From Hippopus hippopus (lineage: Eukaryota; Mollusca; Bivalvia; Cardiida; Cardiidae), in assembly GCA_946811185.2 (NCBI GenBank), contig OX328111.1, positions 41,652,388-41,716,387 of the forward strand: a stretch of DNA of 64,000 nucleotides, in the 5' to 3' direction. A program made the translations under genes and the position numbers. How positions within the stretch are numbered: the stretch's first letter is position 1; every line of letters begins with the position of its first letter. Of the stretch, positions 1-12,109 are shown piece after piece. The notes under the pieces were generated by a model. The model did no database searches. It was given only the letters and a program-made list of their open reading frames with translations, and was not told where the DNA came from.

Positions 1-198
1 TAATAGCTGATGTCATACCATTTTTTTTTAAATAGGAGGCAGAGGTTCAGCCTTTTTGCGTTATATACCTAAAAAAGCTTTCGGCTGAAAGTACATGCCT
101 AGCACACGCATAAAATAACAGACAGAAAAGAAATCCGTATCTACACGATGTAAAATACGGTTTCAAATATAGTATGATGACGTGTCTCGCACCTTGAA

Positions 199-712
199 TA
201 TGTATTTATTTCACGCTTTTCAGTAGTTTATCGAGAAATAACGGTAGAATATTGTTTGATATTTCATGGTTACGACTAGTGAAAAATACCGATTTTATCT
301 TTTAACTCTTCAATTGAAGGCGAAAACAGTAGTTCCCGCGCACTAGTTACCTAGGTAAACAGCGCGTGCCATTCAACTAGATGGAAATATGACGTATTTT
401 ACCCTACATTTCTCGCGTTTTACGTAATATTGTAATGCGTTGTTATGCGGAGGGGTACACCACGGGAAATTACCGAAAACAACTGTACTAGATTTTGATG
501 TAAAAGTCCCCCCCCCCCAAAAAAAGGGTGTTAGAAGCATGAAATAAAGAGAACATTTTTTTTCAGTGGAAGCTCGAAATTTATTTCATGGAGTGAACAT
601 CATCGGTAATATTTTCACTCGTGGCTGCGCTACTCGTGAAAATATTACCGATAATGTTCACTCCATGAAATAAATTTCGATCGTTCACCGAAATAAACAA
701 ATATCTTCTATA
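199..712. mobile_element. N-family palindromic MITE inserted in X
   Basis: This roughly 510-bp block separates the two halves of repeat X. Its left part (209-510) is the reverse complement of 33290-33610, and its right part carries a long palindrome also found at 32515-32645. It is probably a non-autonomous DNA transposon. Target duplication is unclear. Confidence 0.55.
574..680. repeat. 107-bp near-perfect inverted repeat
   Basis: The arms read TCGAAATTTATTTCATGGAG and its complement, then GTGAACATCATCGGTAATAT, meeting at a short GC-rich centre near 627. The same hairpin recurs at 32515-32645, so it is a built-in part of the N element. Confidence 0.85.
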
Positions 713-1040
713 TATTGATTTGCGATATGATAGTTCAAAATGTTTTGCTATAATATTGATTTGCCGTTCATTAAAACAAAGTTACTACCTACAGAATTAT
801 TATTTATTTCATTCTGTATACTATTTTCTGATAAAATGTCAATAATTTGCAATTATTTTGTCGTTGAAATTTGTAAGTATATAATACGAGGAATATCATG
901 TTATAGTAACTTTCCTGGTGCCAGTGTTTGCTTCTCGCTGCCTAGGAAAATTTTGATATCTGGCCCGACTTTCGGTCTCGCGCGATATCAAATTTTCTCG
1001 AATTAAATATAAGCAACAGGAAAGTTACTACTACACAATT

Positions 1041-1436
1041 TTCCGCATATATTTACCATTATATTTGCAACACTAGCTAAGATTGACATTGCAACGTTAT
1101 GGTTCTTTGTGACATATCGAAAGCTTTCGACAATGTTTCGTACATGGGAAACTTTGGCAAAATAGAGTTAGTAGTATAAAAATCTGAACTGGATCTTAAA
1201 TAGATAGAAAACAAAGTCGTCGAAAAATATCATCCACTTAATCCGTCAAATCTATTTCGGCCGGAGTTCTACAGGGTAGTGTCTTGTGTTGCTTCTATTT
1301 TCCATGCTCAATGAAAAGGAGGTTTCATGCATCTGCTAAAAAGTATCGACCCAGGTCATCCTGCGCAATCCGCGCTGTTTTGAGAATTACATACTACAGT
1401 GTCAATCATCGTGTGGAATTACGTTAGAAATGAAAA
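1041..1436. other. No gene seen; M3 core fragment
   Basis: I see no exon or recognisable repeat in 1041-1320. A partial M3 core (GTATCGACCCAGGTCA, then a decayed hairpin) lies at 1337-1380. Confidence 0.4.
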
Positions 1437-1620
1437 GGGCCATGCTCTGGAAAAAACACCTCCGTGGTGCATTAATACCAAGCAAGTCAGAACAAAATCA
1501 TGGATCCATAGTATATAATTTATATTACAACCGATTGAATCATAAAATAGACTAGTCCCTTGGAATGCAGAACATTTACCAAAAGCAAAAAAGTTTCGAC
1601 GCAGGTCAGCCTGCACGGAC
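1437..1620. mobile_element. M3 MITE, truncated
   Basis: It begins GGGCCATGCTCTGGAAAA and keeps the family body (TACCAAGCAAGTCA, ATGGATCCATA, AAAGTTTCGACGCAGGTCAG). It ends in the hairpin core, so the second half is missing. Confidence 0.7.
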
Positions 1621-2059
1621 AGTTCTTGATGACCTGAGTCGATACTCTGCCACTGCGTTAAGCCCTCTTAACTGTGAATATTGTGCACAGATCGAAGATG
1701 CTGATTCTTTTTTTTCTTTCTTTTTTTTCATTGTAACAGATTAGATATCACGATACTTTTACTTTAGAACTAGAGAAACTAGTTTTTGTCATTAACTCAA
1801 CGTAGATAGATTATTATTTTGATGCAAATCACTCTTGGGCTAAACATTGGCATTGTTCGAGGGCCATTTAAGAAGTTCTGATAATGGGGGTAAATCTCTA
1901 CATATACTTAATCAATTTTTACGAATAAATGTGTACAGAAAGCTTAAGGAATGGTGCATTCTACGGTTACCGTTTTTCTCGTGCTAAGCGTGCTGGATTG
2001 TTACTGCTGCAATTTTAAAAAAGGGCACGATTTTATACATCGGCGATTTGATTACAAAT

Positions 2060-3046
2060 ATGGCTAACGAAGAGCAGAGGGTCTAGATTAAAATAATGTC
2101 GTTACTTAACTGTTCAGCACAGGAAATAAAGGCGGATTTGGACAAAGTATCTGGAAATGATGCTCTATCATATCCTACTGTTGATCGATGGTCAGCTCGA
2201 TTTAGAGGTGGCAGAGAAACTGTCAAAGATGACCCACGTACGGTACGTCCGTTAACGGCATTTTATGAAAATAACGTCATTCACGCACAGAAGGTCGTGG
2301 ATGAAGATGCGCATTACACTGTTGAGGAACTAGCTGACATATGTCGTATAAGTTCGGGGCAGTTTTCACTATTTTGAAAGAAAAACTCAAAAATCAGCGA
2401 GTCAGAATTGCTACGGAATTATTAGCAGTTTATGAGACCTGTGATGAAAGACGGTTATTTGATATTGAAACGGGTAATGAAACATCGGTTTATTTTTTTT
2501 CGAGGCAGACAGAAAGGAGAATAACAAAGTTTGGGTCGGACAAAATGAAGAACGGCCTCAAATTGCCCGGCGTTCTAGAAGTGTCAAGCGGGTTTTGTAT
2601 GCATTACATTTTGATGCTATTGGCATGGTTCTCTAGTTTCCAGTCCAAGAACACACCACTGTTACCGGAAATGTTAACGCTGAAAAAATCTTACCTGCTG
2701 TTGTTATCCTATTACACAGTGACCTGCCCACGAACGGAGTGCGAGGACTTAAACTGCTTTATGATAACGCCCCTGCACACATGCCAACCCTTCGTTACAG
2801 ATTATTTGAAAGCCAACGGACTTCATAATTTGGCACATTCACCATACAGTCAAGATCTGGCGCCTTGTGATTTCTGGCTGAATCCATACGTTAAAAAAAT
2901 GACCAAGAGGACGATGGTTCGAGACCCGCACTTTTGTTGGAGTTGCTCTACCCTAATCGGACCGTAAAAAGGCATTTTCGGATTGGATCCAACGTTTAAT
3001 CAAAGAACAGAAAGTCCTGAAAAGCGGATTTGTTGAACAGTTTTAA
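2060..3046 (+). pseudogene. mariner-type transposase pseudogene
   Basis: Translations in three frames together match the mariner branch of the Tc1/mariner transposases. An N-terminal helix-turn-helix region reads DDPRTVRP. Next comes a QRVRIATELLAVYE stretch, then a first catalytic motif reading TGNET where TGDET is expected, then YDNAPAH in another frame, then SPYSQDLAPCDFWL. The C-terminus (IKEQKVLKSGFVEQF) runs to a TAA at 3044-3046. Breaks: a TAG codon nine codons after the ATG at 2060, a frameshift with a short deletion near 2345, further frame changes near 2520 and 2740-2810, and loss of the first catalytic Asp. It cannot encode an active enzyme. I did not find convincing terminal inverted repeats. 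Confidence 0.9.
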
Positions 3047-3049
3047 GCT

Positions 3050-4665
3050 ATGATTTGATGTAACGAAAATTATTTTTTTTATCACATGTAATACATGTAT
3101 AATTTGTAAGTAATTAGTAGAGTAAGCAAGGGCAATGGGAGTCAAAGTTGTTCTACCAAGTGTGCTTCGCAGCAGCTGTTATTTTACTACTTATTAGAGT
3201 ATTAATTTGATCCAACAAGTTGATGTTTTTTTTTCTGCTAGTATTATATTTAGGACTGTAAACACGCATAGGACTGGAAAACAAAACAAACAAAAAAAAA
3301 AACCAAGATAGATTTATAAGTGAAAGTTATTTGACAAATACGAGTATATAGAATACTTCAGTTGTTGATTCGTTGATGAGTAAAACTTAAAAAACTATAC
3401 AAAATAGGATGATGATATATAATGATATTTCTGTAAAAACACGTTGTTAAGGTCTACAGTTGTCAATCAGTTTCAGCAATCATGAGCAAATTTGATCAAA
3501 GAGTACAATATATTGCTACTTACACATGTATGCAATATGAAATTTGTGTGCCTTCTTCTTGAACTTCTTACCAGAGGACAAGATTTTTGACTCCCCCAAA
3601 TTAAAACCAACTATTCAGATTTTCATACCCTCAACAAACTCAAAAATGACTTACTGAATTATAGCTGGAAAATCATAAGTAAAGAAGAAAGATAAGATTT
3701 AGAAAAAAATATGTGAACTGATATTTCCTTAATGCGCTACTCGGCCTCCTTGGGTATTATTAGATTTCATGCCACAGTGTTGGAAAGCTTTGAGGGAATG
3801 GTACTTAATCAATAACATCCACCATCAACAAGGCTTTATATATTCAAATCAGTATCAAGACATCATATCTGGTGTAATAAAAATAAACAGAGTGATCTAT
3901 TGCTAAAGTAGCCTACAATTCCATTATTAAACACCCAAAATTGCATCATTTTACTGAATTTAACCATACACTTTATTGAAAAGAAATATATACCTGGTAT
4001 TATTTATTGGCCTTTTACCGAATAATTTGATTTGTGGCAAAAAAAAAAAATTAAATAGCTTGCTGTTTAGAGCATAAACAAACAATTCAATAGATATGGA
4101 GCCCTCAGATTATGTGGTTTGTATTTGTAAAGGGTAGAAAAAATTCTGGAAGAAAAAAAGAAAAGAAATACTGATGTCTTGTTTTCCAACACTGTTTTCA
4201 TAAGCCCTATTACACAGGACTCATAAAACATAGGATTTATTGTGTCTTACAGGGCTTAAAAAAAGAAGAAAAATCCTCAAAAATTCTCCCAATTTAACAA
4301 CGTATGACACAAAATTCAAAGGTCAAATATAGGCCATGTTTGGACAAACCATACAGTATTTTGAATACTGATTACGTGTATATGTAACAGTTCTGTTAAA
4401 TAGCCCCAGAGGCTGGGATTGAACCTGGAACCTTCAGGTCCAAACTCCGTAGGCAAACGGTCTACAACATCGCTACAAAAGCTTGCTCTATAGCAAGACA
4501 GATAAGTGTACCCTTATACAAACACAAGCTATACATTTATATCAATCTGTGGGATAGACCAGTATACAACATACGGATCCATGTCAGGTTTCCTTGGCAT
4601 CTGACAACTGGATCTGGAGAAAATTTTGATTGGGGTTTATTTTAACACTTTACTGAACACTCATG
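3050..4665. other. AT-rich, no gene seen
   Basis: This is low-complexity AT-rich sequence without a long reading frame or convincing exon. Around 4395-4485 the minus strand holds a decayed tRNA-like segment with a B-box-like GGTTCAATCCC, possibly an old SINE. Confidence 0.4.
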
Positions 4666-4669
4666 TTAA

Positions 4670-4864
4670 CCCTTAGACTGCTAAACGTGACTCACTAACC
4701 TTTTGCAGACAGTGTAGATCAAGATCAGATTGCACAGAATGTGCAGTCTGATCTTTGATCTACACTGTCCGATAAGGAGATACTCAAAATTACCTTAAAT
4801 AGCAAGCTCTGGGATTTTACTATCGACTTGAGGGTATCATTTGAGTTATTCAGCAGGACAAGGG
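4670..4864. mobile_element. M1 MITE, full length
   Basis: It is flanked by TTAA on both sides (4666-4669 and 4865-4868). The ends are CCCTTAGACTGCTAA and the inverted AGCAGGACAAGGG. A central hairpin has arms GATCAGATTGCAC and GTGCAGTCTGATC, extended by GTGTAGATCAA. TTAA duplication and CCC termini are typical of piggyBac-type elements; the assignment is an inference since no transposase is present. Confidence 0.85.
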
Positions 4865-4874
4865 TTAATAACCC

Positions 4875-6075
4875 TGAAAGAAATAGACATTTAAAGGCAT
4901 CATGGGAAAAGGACGAACTTCTGGTATACAGTATTTTCTCCTGTTCCAACATTGTTTTCATTCATAAGAGTGAACTTCAGCTCATTTGTATCAGTTTCTG
5001 AATTGTTGTCTGCAGATACATTTAAAGACCCTAAACCTTGTCATATGGGGAATGAATGAATAATGAAATAGCATCCATTTAATAACCATTTTTGATTAAA
5101 AAACAAAAAGTGATTTATGCATAGATGGTGGACATAGACTAATCTGAACAATCTTACAAAAATTAACTCCTCTCTAAATGTGGATCTTGGATCCTGCATG
5201 GCTTACTAGTAAAGTTTAGGACTTGTTACCTGATGGCCATATGTTTTTCTGTGGGAGTGTCCGTAGGCAAGACACTTCAGAGCCCTAGCCTAGTACTGCT
5301 GAAACCCAGACATACATAAATAAGCTAGTTGTAGCAGTTACATGACTGAAATAATGTTGAAAGCGACATTAAATGCCATTCAATTAATCAAATGTGGATC
5401 TAACATTGGCCTCCCGCAAGGTTAACCTTTATCTGATATTTCTGTCAGGCTCACAAAATGTAGCTCTTAAGTTTTTGAAAACATTGGTAGACAAACAGAT
5501 CTTTTTTTCATTCTTACCAAAGTCATTTTTCCCCATTCCATAACACCATAAAGGATACAATGTGTTTTAACTAAGGTAAGTGTGGCTATATTATTCCATT
5601 TTGAAGGATGTTCAGAAGGACTAGTGATGGTGGTTTTTGTCTGAGATTATGCTTTAAGTCAGATTGAAAATATCAACAGCTCACCCTAGGGTTTGTAAAC
5701 ATGTGAGCTTAAATAAATACACTAAACATGATGACTATATTTTCCTTTACCATAGCATTTTAAGCATTTCTAAAATCATTATTAATCATCATTATGCAAG
5801 ACTCTTTTGAAATATTGAAACTTTTGTACTCTGATATCAAGGTTTTGATTTTTAAAACAGCATTTAACAATCCTAGTCAGACTATAAACACAACACTTTC
5901 TAAACTTTCATATAGTGGGTATAATCATATAGAATGCAAACAATTCAAATCTAAAATAGTGTGCCTATAGGAGTGGGATTTTACTATGTTAGATGATCCG
6001 ATCTTAATCTACTCTTGCTGCAAAGGAAACAAACTGTCCTCATTCTGAAGTATAAAGCATGTATTGTTTTGAAAC
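4875..6075. other. Gene-poor; old SINE-like fragment
   Basis: There is no exon I can support. Near 5225-5385 sits a decayed segment (GTAGGCAAGACACTTCAGAG, CCCTAGCCTAGTACTGCTGA). It recurs inverted near 6900-6990 and again near 35440-35510, so it is probably the body of an old SINE. Confidence 0.4.
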
Positions 6076-6093
6076 TAGTATGATTTAGTTTAA

Positions 6094-6312
6094 ACCCTTA
6101 CAAAACAATCCCGACTTTGAACGACCCTGAGGAAGAAGGCTTTTAAAAAGAATTTGGGAATATGAGAAAATGTTGGTAACCAGCATTTTTCCTTTTCCCA
6201 CAATGTCTCCAGACCTTCCAAAATTATAAACATATTTTGAGTCACATTGATTCTGTTATCAACAAATGCTTTCCACTTGGACAAGTCTCAAATTTTGTTG
6301 TGTGGTAAAGAG
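6094..6312. mobile_element. M2 MITE
   Basis: TTAA lies on both sides. It starts CCCTTACAAAACAATCCCGA and ends with the inverted TTGTGTGGTAAAGAG. The central hairpin is degenerate around AAATGTTGGTAACCAGCATT. Confidence 0.8.
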
Positions 6313-6319
6313 TTAAAAA

Positions 6320-7570
6320 AAATACTGGAGTCCTCTCAGGGAAATAGAAACAATGGCTTTTTTTATGTAATTTCTTACTGAAAGCACATTGTCCTTTCCA
6401 TGACTCTAACACCTAGGAATACCTTCATGGGTTCTTCCTTATTACTACACAACTTGAAACTATTGATTTCAAAATGAAATACAAAATCAAACTAGACACA
6501 ACAATTTGATTGTTCAGATACAATGATTTCTTCTTTCTTTTAAAAAGAAAATTCTTGGTTTTATTCCTGACCTAAAAAAAGTTATGAAATAGTCTGAAAG
6601 GTGAAAACTAAATGGTATGTTTAGTATTTTCCAAGCTTTAGGCCATGTGTAATTCATGAGTATTGAATATACCTTCCTTCTGGAAGATAAAAGAAAATTC
6701 ACCTTGTATCATAATAAAGACACAAGTCAAGAAATGATGATTTCACAAAAGAAAAGTAAGGTTAACTCATGCACTGACACAAAACATGAAATTGATTGTA
6801 CATACCTTCAAGAATAATTTGATGTTTGACTGATTTCTGGTGGTTACTTTAGTTTCAACACTGTTTCAGTCTTAGAGTGACAACAACCCATTTATTTGTG
6901 TACGGCTTGGGTTTTACTAGGGCTAGGCTGATTCTACGCAGTGTCTTGTCTGTAGGCACTCCTACAAAATCCTGCCAACTAGGTGAGGATAAAAAATCCG
7001 GGATAACTCAACCGACACCTTCACCAATCAGCCACAGTCTCACAGAACCTCACTAAATAAATGAACAGGATTATGTCATTTCACCACTATATTGGTGCAA
7101 ATATAAAAAAAAAAAAAACATAGGCTGTATAGGTTCAAGCTTAGACCTCATATTCTGCACAGTCTGAACTTAGATTATCATTCACAGTTTCAAAAAAAAT
7201 ACAGATGTAGATTTCTTTTTGAAGTTTTGAGTCATGTCTTAGTGAATTTGAGTCATATTACATAATTGAACCACTGCAGGGACATGTGCAAAAAATAAAA
7301 AAACATGATGTAGCATGGTAAGATACTTGAAATTCAATATTAACACTGGTAAAACAGCTATTCATTACTTCCAATGCAGTTTTGAGTGAATCCATTTTCA
7401 TGTTCTGAAGAATAGAATTAAAATCATCACTCATCACCTGGAAGAACATATTCCAGATATTATTTGCTTTTTGATATCTGCAAATCCCTGCCCTGGGTAC
7501 ACCTGAAGCAGCCAGAATTGACCAAGATCACACTCAGTGTGACAAGTTGCTTTTCAAAGTAAAAATTGAC
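6320..7570. other. AT-rich, no gene seen
   Basis: No convincing exon is visible. The only structured part is the inverted SINE-like fragment near 6900-6990 (related to 5225-5385). Confidence 0.4.
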
Positions 7571-7572
7571 TA

Positions 7573-7762
7573 CATAACTAAAATGAAATTTTCAAGTCGA
7601 TTGCACAAATCCAAACATTTCTATTTCAAAGATATTTTTGGAGGAAAAATGCCTCCTTACCAGGCAGTATAGATCAAAGATCAGACTGCGCCTTCGGTGC
7701 AATCTGATCTTGATCTACACTGTCTGCAAAAGGTCCTTGGGTAGCACTTTGCAGCCTAAGGG
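7573..7762. mobile_element. M1 MITE, left end decayed
   Basis: The hairpin arms are GATCAGACTGCGC and GGTGCAATCTGATC. The right end is GCAGCCTAAGGG followed by TTAA at 7763-7766. The left terminus is too eroded to place exactly. Confidence 0.75.
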
Positions 7763-7769
7763 TTAAATT

Positions 7770-8810
7770 GGTCCCTCTTTGAAACTTTAAAAATTATAGG
7801 CATACTTTCATACTGAGGCTTGAATTACTTGCTGTTTACATGAAGCACAGTTACCGTCTCTAGTATGGGTTGAGCAGCAGTTCATCATAAATATGTACTT
7901 TATTAAATAAAGTACATATACTTCAATCTCCAAGCATAAAAAATATATCAAAGAATTTAAATCTACATGTCCAAATAGTAAGACGTATTTAGACTAAGAT
8001 GTATTCCTGTGGACCCTTTATCAAACATCTGTCTGAAATTTCTGCATTCCTAATTCTTTTGCATGAAAGGTAACAAAATAAAATTCAAGCATATTAGAAG
8101 GACTATGAATGGACTTTTACACCTTGAAGATAATTGAGTATCTGAGGCTTAAAGTCCAGGATGTTAGGTTAAGTTAGTGGATGTGCAGTTTACTGAGAAG
8201 GACACGATTTCCCCTCGAAAATCCTCAGTATAAATTCACGTCACGAGTTCGTACTTGATCGGGGCCGTTTGTAAACGCAGGATTTCTTTATGTCCCATCG
8301 ATAACTGGAGAGAAATTTTGGAAGAAGTCTTGCATAAATCAAACGTCAAATACATATATTTTAATAGACTACACGATCTTCATTTTTTTAAACGTTTCAT
8401 AGAAATATTTCAAACAATTCGGAAATACATCGATAGTGCTATACGAAGGTCGGTAGGGCCTAACTAACAAGGTGCCGAATCGACTTTATGGGTTCTGCGT
8501 ATTCGTTATCGAAAGGGTTTTAAATCATTTACGGCCAAATTCTAGCTAGCTATCTGAAGATATTTGATATAATACAGAGTTTAAAAATGTATTTCACTAA
8601 GAAATTATTGCTTAATCTCCTTGTTTATTTCGACAGCGGACGACACAAGTTGTGAATGAAGATTTCTTGAATGAAAATGGGGGCAGTCTGTGTAAACAGC
8701 GATAAAGAAATCAAACATAATTTGTATGATTTGTTCAAAGTCAGAGCTGAATATCATTTGTAGATCTGCGTTGTTCGTCCCTACGCCAGCCATGCAAAAC
8801 TGAAAGTGAG
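7770..8810. other. No gene seen
   Basis: A 70-codon open frame on the + strand near 8255 has no recognisable domain, signal peptide or splice context, and I do not call it. The DNA becomes less AT-rich towards 8800, next to a possible promoter. Confidence 0.35.
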
Positions 8811-8997
8811 CGCGCATGCGTCGTTACGCATGATGTATTTGGTTCCGGCCAAAACGATCACAGCGGATTTGCTATATAGCAAATCCGCTAAAAAGTGGGT
8901 GCAGGTCAAGTGAGAGTACTTCGAAGGACTGCAATAGACAATTTTAAGTAGGTACAAGTAGTTTTACTAACCCGCACCCATTATCAGAACTTTTAAA
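8806..8997 (+). promoter_or_regulatory. Possible promoter of the 8998 exon
   Basis: A GCGCATGCGT motif at 8811-8820, close to the animal NRF-1 site, lies about 180 bp upstream of a candidate first coding exon. A perfect 28-bp palindrome centred on GCTATATAGC occupies 8862-8889. No clear TATA box is visible. The promoter role is inferred from position only. Confidence 0.3.
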
Positions 8998-9045
8998 ATG
9001 GCCTTCCTAGATGCTGTCCGAAAATTTATCAAAGAAAACAAAAAG
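8998..9045 (+). CDS. Candidate first coding exon, unknown gene
   Basis: An ATG in an AAAATGG context opens a 16-codon frame, MAFLDAVRKFIKENKK, which ends exactly at a GT donor (AAAAAG then GTTTGA). The basic, amphipathic start resembles the N-termini of some membrane-anchored organelle proteins, but I do not recognise the family. I could not find a second exon with confidence. It could also be a chance open stretch; the promoter-like DNA upstream is the main support. Confidence 0.3.
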
Positions 9046-9085
9046 GTTTGACTAGTAATGTTCATTTTGTACATGTTTTGCGTCC

Positions 9086-9087
<2 letters not shown>

Positions 9088-9119
<32 letters not shown>
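9088..9119. repeat. CT dinucleotide microsatellite
   Basis: This is about 16 uninterrupted CT units, 40 bp downstream of the candidate exon donor. Confidence 0.95.
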
Positions 9120-9121
<2 letters not shown>

Positions 9122-9604
9122 ATCATTTCTTTCAAATTCTTCCCCCTGTTCAAAGAGAAATCTTGTATTGACCAACATGTGATTTGTTGTCTGAAAATTG
9201 ATTTCAGTTTAAATCAGTCAAAAATGTCTTGTTAGAGGTTAGTCCGCATTGTGATTGCGACATGATTCGAGTTGAGTGTGTGAGTGTTTAAGGGGAAGGA
9301 GGGGTTGGTAAGTTGATTTGATGGTTTCTGGTTTCAAGGCTGTTTCAAATGTCTGATGAAATAATTTGGTTGGCAGATTTATTCGTAAGTAAGCTTGCAA
9401 ATAAAAAAAAAACAAGATGTAAGTCTGGAATAATCAATGGTAATAGAAAGATAAACAAGTAAATATCACGGCTCATTATAAACAAAAAAGTATACGTTTA
9501 CCGTATGCAAAATAAATGAAACGGCAAACCTTTTGCCAGGACGAAAACCTTTGTAAACGTTTATATTTGCTTTTCATCATGTCACTCAAATTAATTGTGC
9601 TTCA

Positions 9605-9818
9605 GTTAAACACTTTACCAAACAAACCTGGAGGTCAGACTTTTGAAAACGTCACTGGAAAAAGAGAAAACGTCTCATTAACCTTTCCCCACCTTGTCTT
9701 ACCTCCTCCCTTTCAAAGATACATCTCATGATTTGAGCTCCATTCGATTAAAAATTTTGTCGACTGCAAATGCTTTCCGTGTAAGTGAGTCTAAAATTGT
9801 GTTGACTGGCGAAGAATT
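9605..9818. mobile_element. M2 MITE, degenerate
   Basis: The left end is CACTTTACCAAACAAACC after TTAA. The body keeps TTTTGAAAACGTCACTGGAA and CTGCAAATGCTTTCC. It directly abuts the next M2 copy. Confidence 0.6.
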
Positions 9819-9822
9819 TTAA

Positions 9823-10042
9823 CGTTTACCACACAATCCCTACTTTTAACGACCCTAGGGAAGGAGGCTATTATAAACAATGTGGAAAAAGGAGAAAATT
9901 ATATTAACAAGCATTCTCTTCTTTTCCTACAATGTTTTCTATCCTTTCAAAAACAATTTTCAATTTTTGAGTTACATTTATTTTGTCGTCTGCAAATGCT
10001 TTGGATTGGGACAAGTCTAAACTTTTGATGTGTGGTAAAGGT
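9823..10042. mobile_element. M2 MITE
   Basis: TTAA flanks both ends. It begins CGTTTACCACACAATCCC and ends TTGATGTGTGGTAAAGG, with a degraded central hairpin (ATTAACAAGCATTCTC). Confidence 0.8.
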
Positions 10043-10256
10043 TTAAGTGACTTGAGACTACATTTTGTGTCTTAAGGTTAAAAAAAGAAACATCAAGTCT
10101 AAACTAAGGTACGGCTTCAAATGATAATCTTGATGGGGCAATTCAGACTTATGAGACTGAACGTTTTATTTATATATTTTTCATTGCTCAATTTGGATAT
10201 ACATTACTTTGAAGCCATCAATAAATAACAGAAACGGGGGCAAAAATGGTATTCCG

Positions 10257-10440
10257 TTAAAGTGATGCTTTGCGTTGGAGTTTAACGCCGTTCTAACAGT
10301 TTAGGTCATATCAGGGCGGTCAGCATACCTTTGCATGTGTTTCCTGGTTTTCTCACACCAGTACTGACACAACTTTCTTTCAAAGTCACTGACCACTTTT
10401 CATACATGCATCAGAGGTGAGAGGCGAAATAAAATTATGT
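10257..10440 (-). mobile_element. S1 tRNA-derived SINE, 3' part
   Basis: Read on the minus strand, this is the body and tail of the SINE seen complete at 49081. Shared words are AAAGTTGTGTCAGTACTGG, TGAGAAAACCAGGAAACAC and the tail GGCGTTAAACTCCAA. The tRNA-like head is missing. Confidence 0.75.
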
Positions 10441-10930
10441 GTAGCCTCGTCAGGTAGTTGTAGATGTAGTGCCAGAATTTCGGACAGGTTTCTGGAAGTT
10501 CAACCGATCAACAACACACTCGTAAATGGCCCGCAACACTTGAAAAGCGGCATTTGGACAATTGCGTAGTGTCGTCCCGGATCAGCTTTTCCGATCGTGT
10601 GTGATTTTCTGTTTCACGCAAGTCTACAGTAGGACAAAATCTATTCTTATACTGCAAAGAAAGTTCTCTCGTTCTGATTGAATAATATGCCCCATACATA
10701 CAGTCATGTACACTGGCAAAATCCACGTAAAAGCACTTTCCCTTTTGGGAGCCCCGTGTACATAACTACCCTTTCAACACAACATCCAAAATGGCGGCGT
10801 CGACCGATACGAGCCGCCCACAAGACAAACATACTGAGTAGCCTGCACCATATAATTACTAGTTTCACTTGATAAATGTCATTAAAACGGAAAGAATGGA
10901 TTATTTTTGAAAATAAATGAATATAGTTAT

Positions 10931-12109
10931 AGGTAGTTCGAGGGTTCATAGGGACCCCCTGAATTTTGAAATATCTTAAAGAATGCTTTAGCTATTGAAC
11001 TGAAAATTTGCATAGATAATGATATTACCTATACAAACTTACTGAATTTTTCAAAAATTTTGATAGCTTGGTTTGAATTTTTTGCATTCAATTCAATGTT
11101 AAAATGTATGAACAAAACAGCTTAAAAAGGTGGCAGGATTGAAGGCTATTCCGAGGAAGGGGTTTACCTGTTTATGAAAACAATTCTCATGCAAGAACTG
11201 TAACTGTGGTCGCCATTGTTTGAACAGCAAAAACTTCAACTTTTGAGGCCCTTATCTCATTTTTATTAGGGTTTTATTTTAACGATTCAATATCAGAGAC
11301 TTGCACGCACTTGTTTACTGTTAGTTTTCTTTTCCACGCCCAACCATTGATGTTTTCCTGAAACCCAATCAAACGTTGGCTCACATCATGTGGTATGGCA
11401 TACAACAATAAAATGAAGATGGGTGAATTGTATGAACTGGTTAAGTTCCATAAACAAGCTCAAAAGTATTGTATATGAATTTTTACGGTCAAAGGGACAC
11501 AGTGTCTTTAAGACTACCATCCTCTGATAGTGAACAAAATACAATTGAGCTAACTGGAAAAAAAGTTAGCGAAAAACAATTCAAAACAAACCATGAAAGA
11601 CCGAGTCTAAGTGTCAGATGGTTTCGAAAACACGTATCTCAAAAGAAGTGATATAAAACATGAAGCCATACCAAAAATAAAATTGAGAATTTTTGAGAAC
11701 AGACACGATATAAGAAAACATTGGACAAATCATTTTAGACTTCGAAGATTTGTATGAAAATGACAAAATCGATTTCTATGGTAAGGTATAGAACTATATT
11801 ATTTGTACACAAAACAATTCCAGGGCCTCATATTTAACTAAAGTGAGATGCTGAAGTCATGCACTTATCCAGTTATGTTTGCTGTTCTGGTCACTGTGCG
11901 AAACCATCGGAGAAAGTTAAGCTTCAGAACAAAAATTTAACATTACTGGAATGGGCAAAGTACTTTTTCTTCCGGAAGAAAAATTCTACTTTTCGCTGTG
12001 AGAGTTGGTAAGGTCATTTTAAAAGACTTTGAAAAGTTTCATAAAAATTGATAGGGGATTTTTCAAGATGTTTCAAAATTCAGGGGGTCCCTATGAACCT
12101 CAAACTATC
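10931..12109. mobile_element. Q element inside P
   Basis: This is a 1.18-kb insert, absent from the other two P copies. Its inverted repeats of about 40 bp contain GGTTCATAGGGACCCCCTGA at the left and the reverse complement (CAGGGGGTCCCTATGAACCT) at the right. Flanking TATA or TA is present on both sides. The interior has no long open frame, so it is non-autonomous. Confidence 0.7.

Larger units (their letters stand above)
110..1030 (+). repeat. X-family repeat, interrupted copy
   Basis: The flanks of this interval (about 110-198 and 713-1030) align in order with one uninterrupted stretch at 18436-18850. Shared landmarks include CCGTATCTACAC, TGATTTGCGAT, GTCAATAAT and GCGATATC. Copy 18436 therefore shows the empty site for the N element that splits this copy. 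Short reading frames here are not conserved between copies, so I see no gene. Confidence 0.6.

Noticed and set aside
4700..4780. Possible stem-loop RNA genes or terminators at MITE hairpins
   Set aside because: The hairpins belong to dispersed M1, M2, M3 and M4 elements with defined ends, so a mobile-element explanation is sufficient.
8255..8467. 70-codon frame, possible small protein
   Set aside because: No recognised motif, weak start context, AT-rich low-complexity end; a single open frame of this length is expected by chance.
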